Shown here: in pieces, positions 7,265 through 12,300 of the stretch
Layout of the letters: each line of letters opens with the position of its first letter
How positions within the stretch are numbered: position 1 is the first letter of the stretch
NCBI GenBank assembly: GCA_030839005.1
Contig: JAUZEM010000029.1
Coordinates: 1 to 12,300 of the forward strand
Source: Actinomycetota bacterium
GTDB taxonomy: Bacteria; Actinomycetota; Acidimicrobiia; IMCC26256; PALSA-610
Direction: 5' to 3'
Length of the DNA stretch: 12,300 bases
Translations under genes and position numbers: made by a program
The notes under the pieces: model-generated
Databases searched by the model: none
Seen by the model: only the letters and a program-made list of their open reading frames with translations
Told to the model about the DNA's origin: nothing

Positions 7265-8131
7265 TCAGCGTCCCGCGGCGCGTTGGCGGACCCGGTTCGC
7301 GAGAAGCTCCTCGTACAGCATCGTGGTTTCCCAATCCGGCGCCCGGTTGAGCTCGCGATCGAGCTGAGCACGACAGATCTCGAACTGACGCAGAGCGAGG
7401 TCACGAGCTCCCATCGCATCATGCAGGCGCATCAGCTGGCGATGCGCGTCCTCGCGGCTCTGATCCTCCTGTAGCGCGCTCCTGACGCAGTCGATTGCCC
7501 TGTGGTAGTCGCCATGTTTCGCCAGCATCTCGGCCAGGCCGAGAAGCAGCCGTAGGTTCAGGTCGGCGAGGTATCGACGACGCTCCGACGGCCAGTCCTC
7601 ATAAAGGTCGCCGGGAAGCAGCACGCCCGTGTACACCGCGAGGGCCGCGTCGTACGCGGAGACGGTCGCCAGCCGTAGGGCACTCTGGGCAAGTCGCTGA
7701 AAGTTGTCGGCATCGATCAGGACATGATCCGCGTTCAGAGCGATCATGTCGTCCCGGATCTGGATGTACAGAGAGCCCCGCCTGGGGGGCCGCTCGGGCT
7801 CGAGTGCTTGACGAGCGGCGTGGAGGGACTTGGCGAGGCTGTTCCGGGCCGAATCGACACCGACTCTCGGCCAGAGAGTCTCGAGGATCTGTTCGCGGTG
7901 CAGCGCGTGTCCCGGATTTATTGCCAGAAGTTTCGTCAACTGTTTCGCGCCGCGTCTCTGCCAGGCGAAGTCGGGTACGGGGCCAACGCAACGCTCGGCC
8001 CGGAATCCTCCGAGCAAACGGATGTTCAACGCGAGTGTGGCGCTGGTCTCCTCGAGCACTGCGCGCGGCCCGCCGAGCTCTCGGTCGCTCGCCCCACCGT
8101 TCGGCCGCACGAACCCCTCAGCCGCACTCAC
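7265..8131 (-). CDS. SARP/BTAD-family transcriptional regulator
   Basis: This 288-residue protein starts at GTG 8131, with GGAG eight bases upstream. Residues 35-115 are a winged-helix OmpR-like DNA-binding domain (LNIRLLGGF start, WQRRGAKQLTKLLAINPGH, REQILETLWP, ARNSLAKSLHAARQAL). Residues about 138-283 are the all-helical bacterial transcriptional activator domain (LIDADNFQRLA, LLPGDLYEDW, RRRYLADLNLRLLLGLAEML, DYHRAIDCVRSALQEDQSREDAHRQLMRLH). No NB-ARC, TPR extension or kinase domain is present, so it is the short SARP form. SARPs usually activate nearby genes by binding direct repeats. The transferase gene lies 157 bases downstream on the same strand, the pilin genes lie divergently, and 18-bp direct repeats lie just upstream; any of these could be targets. 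GTG 8110 (with GAGGGG before it) is an alternative start. Confidence 0.85.
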   Translation of the reverse strand: MSAAEGFVRPNGGASDRELGGPRAVLEETSATLALNIRLLGGFRAERCVGPVPDFAWQRRGAKQLTKLLAINPGHALHREQILETLWPRVGVDSARNSLAKSLHAARQALEPERPPRRGSLYIQIRDDMIALNADHVLIDADNFQRLAQSALRLATVSAYDAALAVYTGVLLPGDLYEDWPSERRRYLADLNLRLLLGLAEMLAKHGDYHRAIDCVRSALQEDQSREDAHRQLMRLHDAMGARDLALRQFEICRAQLDRELNRAPDWETTMLYEELLANRVRQRAAGR

Positions 8132-8150
8132 GGCCGCGGCTCCGCGGCCG
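8131..8150 (-). promoter_or_regulatory. Perfect palindrome holding the regulator's Shine-Dalgarno
   Basis: CGGCCGCGG (8131-8139), CT, CCGCGGCCG (8142-8150) is a perfect 20-bp inverted repeat. In the - strand transcript it folds into an 8-bp GC-only stem with loop GAGC. The GGAG ribosome binding site lies at the apex and the GTG start codon begins at the last base of the stem. It may limit translation or be a DNA operator. Confidence 0.6.
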
Positions 8151-8201
8151 ACGCGTTTCGATCGCCCGACGCGTTTTGATCGCCCGACGCGTTTTGATCG
8201 C
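8148..8201. repeat. Three 18-bp direct repeats upstream of the regulator
   Basis: The unit CCGACGCGTTTYGATCGC occurs three times head to tail (8148-8165, 8166-8183, 8184-8201). Only one base differs between copies (C at 8159 against T at 8177 and 8195). Each unit contains ACGCGT and GATC. The array covers about -17 to -70 relative to the regulator's GTG and overlaps the palindrome by three bases. It may bind the regulator itself or another factor. Confidence 0.8.
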
Positions 8202-8712
8202 GTGGAGTGACGGGCGCGTCACTGAGGATGTCGAATTGCGCTAAAAATCCGCCTGGCAACATCTGGGACGCTCACTCCGCCGACACGCCGCCGACCACTC
8301 AGCCGACGCCGTCTCCCACTACTCGCGTACAGAATACCACGTGCCGTGTCAAAACGGCCAATTCTTGCTACCCAGCGTATGGCATATGTGTTGCGTCTAT
8401 GCCGCGCCGCTCGGACGACGGAAGTGCCGTGCACTTCAGCGGCGTCGAGCCCCGAAGCGAAGTATGTACCCGTGAGGTCGCGCTGCCAACCCCTGACAAT
8501 TTCCCAGATTCGTGGTCGCTCGGCTCCGTTTCGCGCGCAAGACGCCGGCGCACCAGCGACTGCCGGGATCAACTTGTCCGGACTGATCCGAAATGGGCGG
8601 ATACCGGCCTCAGGTCCTCGTCATCGCCGGTCGAACACCGCGCGCGGCGCACGCAACGCACGTGACGCCGAGCGGCTCGGTCCGCGGAAACACCTACATC
8701 TCGGGCCGTGTG
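8202..8712. other. Divergent non-coding region between the regulator and the pilin genes
   Basis: About 510 bases without a convincing gene. The open frames here are Arg/Ser/Thr-rich, lack domains and ribosome binding sites, and look like GC-rich noise. Patches of lower GC (8232-8262, 8328-8400) suggest control DNA. I found no hexamer pair good enough to call a promoter on either strand; CTGACA at 8493-8498 has no matching -10. A short CCGAG/CTCGG hairpin lies at 8668-8680. The pilin promoter is presumably here. Confidence 0.5.
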
Positions 8713-10140
8713 ATGTCGACGTATTGGCCGATGAGGGTCGAGTGTGATCGCCCGCCCGTTGCCCGGACGTGGGCGCCCTTTGCGGCGCGCACGCGTCGGC
8801 ACGCGCCCGGTTCTGATGGCTTCACGCTCATCGAGCTGGTGATCGCCCTGTCGCTGAGCGCGATCCTGTTCGCGGGCCTGGCGGCGATCATGGGTACATC
8901 GCTGCGGACGCTGTCGGTTACCCGTAGTCGTGGGCAGGCCAACGAGATCGCTGCCCAGGGGATCGAGGACCTGCAGCGCTTCAGCTTCAGCACCCTGGTG
9001 CTGTGCAACACCCCGACGGTTCCACCCGGCGGCACCGTACCGACCGGGTTCACGGCGGCGAACACCGTTCTCGCCGTCAGCTGCGCGAACGCGACCCTCG
9101 AGTCTCCGTGCCCGGCGCCGGCGACCACGGGTCTCACGGGCTTCCCGGTTCCGACCGCGAACTACACCTGCACCCGCTACGGCATCAACTTCGCGGTCAG
9201 CCGTTACATCTCATGGGCCGACGCGACCCAGACGAACAAACGGCTCGCCGTCGTCGTCGACTGGACCGACCAGATCGGCCGTCACGAAGTCTCCCAGCAG
9301 AGCTCGGTACGGGCGCCCGATCAGGCCGCGATCATCGGCGGAACCCCACCGAGCGTGACATCCGTGTCGACGGCTCCAATGATGGTGTGGGTCAACTCCT
9401 CGGGCTTCCTGGTTACCTCGACGGGCACTCCGCAGAGCATCGCGCTCGTCGCGAGCACCTCCGGCCTCCTCGCGACGGACAAAGTCAGCGCGTACTTCCT
9501 CACCGAGGACCCCGTGAGTCACGTGCTGACCACCGCGACGCTCCCGCTCACGTCGGCGGACGGCTCCACGTGGACCGGTTCGATCCCGGGATGGGGAGCA
9601 AGCGGTGCGCCGACGTTCCCGACCGCGGGCGGGACTCAATACATCGGGTTCACCGCGATCCGGCAATCGGACGGCAAGGCGAACTCGATCATCAAGGTTC
9701 CGGCGATCACCTTCTGTAACAACCCGTCGGCGGCCAACACGGGCGGAGCCTGCACGTTCGCCGCGGGCGTGCCCTCCATATCTACACCGGTCGCGGTGAG
9801 TCCGACCTCGGTGCCGCTCAACCCGGACGGCACCCTCTTCGTCACGGCGACGCTCACCATCACGGCGACGACCAGCAACGTCTACGCGTCGACGACGGCT
9901 TCCGACTCGGTCATCGCTGTCGTCGAGACGCAAGCCGGCGCATCACAGGTCGTGCTGAAACCGACCTGCTCGTTGACCGGCACGCTGACGGCGTGCAACA
10001 CGTGGAAGGTGACGATCGACAGCACGATGGCTCTGCGGTTCGCCGCGGGCCCTCAGAAGATCGCCGTGATTGCCAACCAGGTCGCGAGTGCGCCGTATTC
10101 GACGGCGTCCGGGATCTCGGCGGATGTGACCTTCTCATGA
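8713..10140 (+). CDS. Type IV prepilin-like protein with large extracellular domain (PilV-like minor pilin)
   Basis: From ATG 8713 the product has 475 residues. A basic leader ends in GSDG36, followed by FTLIELVIALSLSAILFAGLAAI: the prepilin peptidase site G|F, Glu at +5 and the hydrophobic pilin helix. Prepilin peptidase would cut after Gly36 and probably methylate Phe37. The rest (about 390 residues) is Thr/Ser/Val-rich and beta-like, with several Cys pairs (near FCNNP and GACTF, PTCSL and TACNTW) that suggest disulfides. It is much larger than typical minor pilins of 150-200 residues. The start is uncertain: ATG 8731 gives a 30-residue leader, ATG 8593 a longer one, and none has a clear ribosome binding site. 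The next gene overlaps by four bases (ATGA), so translation is coupled. Confidence 0.82.
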   Translation: MSTYWPMRVECDRPPVARTWAPFAARTRRHAPGSDGFTLIELVIALSLSAILFAGLAAIMGTSLRTLSVTRSRGQANEIAAQGIEDLQRFSFSTLVLCNTPTVPPGGTVPTGFTAANTVLAVSCANATLESPCPAPATTGLTGFPVPTANYTCTRYGINFAVSRYISWADATQTNKRLAVVVDWTDQIGRHEVSQQSSVRAPDQAAIIGGTPPSVTSVSTAPMMVWVNSSGFLVTSTGTPQSIALVASTSGLLATDKVSAYFLTEDPVSHVLTTATLPLTSADGSTWTGSIPGWGASGAPTFPTAGGTQYIGFTAIRQSDGKANSIIKVPAITFCNNPSAANTGGACTFAAGVPSISTPVAVSPTSVPLNPDGTLFVTATLTITATTSNVYASTTASDSVIAVVETQAGASQVVLKPTCSLTGTLTACNTWKVTIDSTMALRFAAGPQKIAVIANQVASAPYSTASGISADVTFS

Positions 10141-10808
10141 AGCGGGTGCTGCGTCGCCGCAACGAATGCGGGATGTCGTTAATCGAGCTCCTCGTCGTAC
10201 TCGCGATGACCTCGATCGTCAGTGCCCTGGTCTACGCGGTCCTCATCCACAGCACCCAAGTCGTGGCACGCGCGGACAACAGCACCAGAGCCGAGAACAC
10301 CGGCCGCCTCGCGCTGCGGACGATCTCGCAGGACCTCCGCGCGGCCGTTCAGATCCGGACGTCGTCGTCGACGACGGCGTGTGCGACCGGCTTGACGTAC
10401 CCGGCCGGCTTCGCATCGTGCGTCGGCTTCCTGGTTCCACACGCGGTCACCGCGAGCGCGACGACCACGACCATCGCCGCCGGCGCAACGCCGATCGGGT
10501 GCCCCTACTCGAACATCACGTACGGCCTGAAGGCCGGCGTCATACGTGAGGACCGTACCGACTACAACGCCTCGTGTGTCGCGACGTCGACGACCACGGG
10601 CAAGACGGTTCTCGGCGGTGTCGACAACACGTCGGCTCAGGCCCTGTTCACGTTCTACGACGCCTTTGGCAATCAACTCGGCGCGAGCAACGCCGTCGCC
10701 GACTTCCAAAAAGCAGGATCCGTGTCGATGCAGGTCTATCTCAACTACCAGAAGAACGCGCCCGACATCTCGCTCATGGCGACGGCCGCGCTCCGCAATG
10801 ACCGATAG
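10137..10808 (+). CDS. Type IV prepilin-like protein (PilW-like minor pilin)
   Basis: This 223-residue protein starts at an ATG that overlaps the upstream TGA as ATGA. A 12-residue basic leader (MKRVLRRRNECG) precedes the cleavage site G12|M13, then SLIELLVVLAMTSIVSALVYAVL with Glu17 at +5, the hallmark of class III signal peptides. The following region (about 45-70, RAENTGRLALRTISQDLRAAVQI) fits the helical spine extension seen in PilW/GspJ-type minor pilins. The remainder is a globular beta-rich domain with Cys residues, ending in VSMQVYLNYQKNAPDISLMATAALRN, a closing strand typical of such proteins. It probably acts in a tip or initiation complex with its two neighbours. The longer open frame from 9993 is read-through of the upstream gene. 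Confidence 0.85.
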   Translation: MKRVLRRRNECGMSLIELLVVLAMTSIVSALVYAVLIHSTQVVARADNSTRAENTGRLALRTISQDLRAAVQIRTSSSTTACATGLTYPAGFASCVGFLVPHAVTASATTTTIAAGATPIGCPYSNITYGLKAGVIREDRTDYNASCVATSTTTGKTVLGGVDNTSAQALFTFYDAFGNQLGASNAVADFQKAGSVSMQVYLNYQKNAPDISLMATAALRNDR

Positions 10809-10811
10809 GGG
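10807..10811 (+). promoter_or_regulatory. Ribosome binding site deciding the PilX-like start
   Basis: AGGGG lies 7 bases before the ATG at 10819 and overlaps the preceding TAG stop. ATG 10813 would be only one base away from it, and ATG 10798 lies upstream of it. Confidence 0.45.
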
Positions 10812-10818
10812 CATGCGC

Positions 10819-12126
10819 ATGCGAACCCGCCCGCGAGATGAAGACGGCAGCATCGTCTTGGTCGTCCTGTCCGCGATGATCGTGACGATGCTCGTTGTCT
10901 CGATCCTGGCGACCGTTACGGACAGTCTGAAGTTTTCGCGGCGGTCAGGTGACTCTGCGAACGCGTTACAGCTCGCAGATGCGGGAATCAATGATGCGAT
11001 CCAGACGCTGCCGAGCCAGGTCGGACCGACGTACAACTCTGGTGGGTGTGCGTCACCGTGTGCAGTGACGCTCGGGAGCGCCGGAAGCTACCAGTACACG
11101 GCCACACTCGATCCGGCCGCCACAGTTTGGCACGTCACGTCGTGGGGCACGGATGCGCACGGACAGATGCGCAAGATTCGAGCCGACGCCGCGGCCGAGA
11201 GCCTCTTCGGCACCGCCTTCTTCATTTACACCAACGCCGCGCTCAAGCAGGGCGCGATCGACAGCTTCACTGACGGCGCCAGTCTCCAGCGCATGTGCAC
11301 ACTCAATGGAGTTCTGAGCTCCAACACCGGTGGGACCTGGTTCGGTACGAATGGCAACGGCAACTCGAACTGTCAGAGCTCCGCGTACGGCAACGGATGG
11401 GGTTACTCGGTCGACGGCTGCAACCTGTTCTCCGGTGCCACCCCTGCGCCCCCGCTGCCGACCACGGGTTCCGGTCAATGCCCGGCGTCGAGAACCACGC
11501 TGACGCCGCACGACTTCTCTCCCCCTCAGGTCACCGCGCCCGGCGGCAGTGCCCCGGTCGCGCAGCCTGCGGTCTGCGACGGCGTCCCCGGCCACAGCAG
11601 CTTGAAGGCTCAGGCCAACGGCTTGCCCTACTTCTGGACAACCGTTGCCCTCCGGCCCCCCTGCCAGGTCGATCCGAGCAACGGACCCGTCCTGATCTAC
11701 AGCCAGGGCTCGATCGACATCGGCAACGCCAACGGCAACAGCGGTGTCGTCAACCCGCCCCTGGCCAGCTCTCCGCAATGCTCGTCCGTGACCTACACCG
11801 GGTCGAAGGATTACAACAACAACCCTTCGAGCGATTACTGCCCCAGCTGGTCCGCGAACCTGCGTCTCTTCCAACTCAGCGGCGTGAGTGGCAACGCGGC
11901 CAACATCTACCTGCGCAACCACGTGCAGTTCTGGGGTGTCATCGACGCGCCGAGCGGCTGTGCCCAGTGCGGCGCCGCCGGACCCCAGGCTGAAATATGG
12001 GGCGCGATCATCACCCACGACTTCAACGCCAACGCGCAGCTCAACCTTCACTACGACGACTCCCTCGGCAAAATCGGTACCGGGCGATTCACGACGACGA
12101 ACTGGCGCGAGGAGCCACTGCCCTAA
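10819..12126 (+). CDS. PilX-like pilus assembly protein with large Cys-rich domain
   Basis: This 435-residue product begins with MRTRPRDEDG followed by SIVLVVLSAMIVTMLVVSILATV, a pilin-like helix whose residue at +5 is Val instead of Glu, as in PilX/GspK proteins. Next comes FSRRSGDSANALQLADAGINDAI, matching the PilX N-terminal pattern ending in A-x-AGI. The large ectodomain holds 12 cysteines and many Gly/Asn/Ser residues. Near the end, VLIYSQGSIDI, NHVQFWGVIDAP, AEIWGAIITHDF and LNLHYDDSL form the repeated-strand region seen at the C-terminus of large PilX-like proteins (DUF7305-type, from memory). It is probably a tip or adhesin-like component working with the two preceding pilins. Starts at 10813 or 10798 are possible; the large open frame from 10546 overlaps the PilW-like gene and is rejected. 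Confidence 0.82.
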   Translation: MRTRPRDEDGSIVLVVLSAMIVTMLVVSILATVTDSLKFSRRSGDSANALQLADAGINDAIQTLPSQVGPTYNSGGCASPCAVTLGSAGSYQYTATLDPAATVWHVTSWGTDAHGQMRKIRADAAAESLFGTAFFIYTNAALKQGAIDSFTDGASLQRMCTLNGVLSSNTGGTWFGTNGNGNSNCQSSAYGNGWGYSVDGCNLFSGATPAPPLPTTGSGQCPASRTTLTPHDFSPPQVTAPGGSAPVAQPAVCDGVPGHSSLKAQANGLPYFWTTVALRPPCQVDPSNGPVLIYSQGSIDIGNANGNSGVVNPPLASSPQCSSVTYTGSKDYNNNPSSDYCPSWSANLRLFQLSGVSGNAANIYLRNHVQFWGVIDAPSGCAQCGAAGPQAEIWGAIITHDFNANAQLNLHYDDSLGKIGTGRFTTTNWREEPLP

Positions 12127-12208
12127 AGACGCTGCCGCGCGTCGGTGAGCTCGGGCGTGAATCCGGTGTGACCAGGGCGACCGTCCCCGTGCCGGCACCG
12201 CTCGGGGC

Positions 12209-12214
12209 GATAAT
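12209..12214 (+). promoter_or_regulatory. -10 box for a possibly leaderless gene
   Basis: GATAAT matches TATAAT at 5 of 6 bases and ends 6 bases before the GTG at 12221, where transcription would be expected to begin. No convincing -35 is seen. An inverted repeat, CCCCG (12185-12189) with CGGGG (12203-12207), flanks a GTGCCGGCAC palindrome just upstream. Confidence 0.35.
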
Positions 12215-12220
12215 GAAAAC

Positions 12221-12300
12221 GTGGAGGAATCGCCCGAGCAAGTTCTGGCTCGGCTCGTCCGATACCGTGACTCGCTGAATCGGCCGCCGCGATCCCCGAT
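12221..12300 (+). CDS. Start of an unidentified gene running off the window
   Basis: From GTG 12221 the frame is open to the window end (26 complete codons). It encodes VEESPEQVLARLVRYRDS followed by a Pro/Arg-rich stretch, an amphipathic, charged start like that of a cytoplasmic protein. A -10-like box just upstream suggests a leaderless message. The competing ATG at 12213 gives only 21 codons. The fragment is too short to assign a function. Confidence 0.4.
   Translation, partial: MEESPEQVLARLVRYRDSLNRPPRSP

Noticed and set aside
7108..7422. N-terminal extension of the ArnT-like protein
   Set aside because: It would run through the 3' end of the regulator gene on the same strand; its sequence is Arg/Ser-rich without conserved features.
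8148..8201. CRISPR-like array (also considered for 3804-3860)
   Set aside because: Copies are contiguous with no spacers, and no cas genes are nearby.
8590..8712. c-di-GMP-I riboswitch before the pilin genes
   Set aside because: I looked for the GGGACGCAAAGCC-like core expected before pilin genes and found no match; the region only has a short hairpin.
8207..8747. Small overlapping open frames in the divergent region
   Set aside because: No ribosome binding sites, no domains, and biased Arg/Ser/Thr composition in every frame.
11053..12198. Long - strand open frame opposite the PilX-like gene
   Set aside because: Composed of Arg/Val/Gly-rich sequence with no recognisable motif, while the + strand has a clear pilin start and PilX pattern.

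Overview
The window is GC-rich (codons strongly G/C-ending, several GTG starts) and looks like a chromosomal stretch of an actinobacterium. The pointers are Thr/Ser-rich linkers in secreted proteins, a SARP/BTAD regulator, a Vgb-like propeller protein and type IV pilin-like genes. A soil lineage such as Thermoleophilia or Acidimicrobiia is my guess; nothing in the sequence fixes the class. No rRNA, tRNA, CRISPR array, insertion sequence or integrase was seen.

Layout: (1) 1-1056, + strand, the 3' part of a secreted Vgb-type beta-propeller protein with a long Thr-Ser linker and a C-terminal beta-sandwich. One base later comes a DUF4352-type lipoprotein (1058-1642). (2) 1643-1955, a non-coding stretch with a GC-rich hairpin and a good sigma70-like promoter. 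(3) 1956-3779, a processive family 2 membrane glycosyltransferase with a triplicated Pro/Trp-rich N-terminal repeat. (4) 3780-4063, a gap holding three 20-bp tandem repeats. (5) 4064-5413, a secreted GH5-type glycoside hydrolase. (6) On the - strand, an ArnT/PMT-like membrane glycosyltransferase (7107-5425) and, upstream of it, a short SARP/BTAD regulator (8131-7265). The regulator's start lies beside a perfect 20-bp palindrome and three 18-bp tandem repeats. (7) 8202-8712, a divergent region without a convincing gene. (8) 8713-12126, + strand, three overlapping or touching genes for minor pilin/pseudopilin-like proteins (PilV-, PilW- and PilX-like). (9) From 12221, the probable start of another gene that leaves the window.

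Together this is a cell-surface region. The family 2 transferase and the GH5 enzyme resemble a polysaccharide synthase paired with its hydrolase. The ArnT-like transferase would use a lipid-linked sugar at the outer face of the membrane. The propeller protein, lipoprotein and pilins are exported surface components. A shared role in extracellular matrix or surface adhesion is inferred from gene neighbourhood only. The most unusual features are short arrays in three copies: in the GT2 N-terminus, before the GH5 gene and before the regulator. The regulator's probable Shine-Dalgarno lies in the loop of a perfect hairpin.
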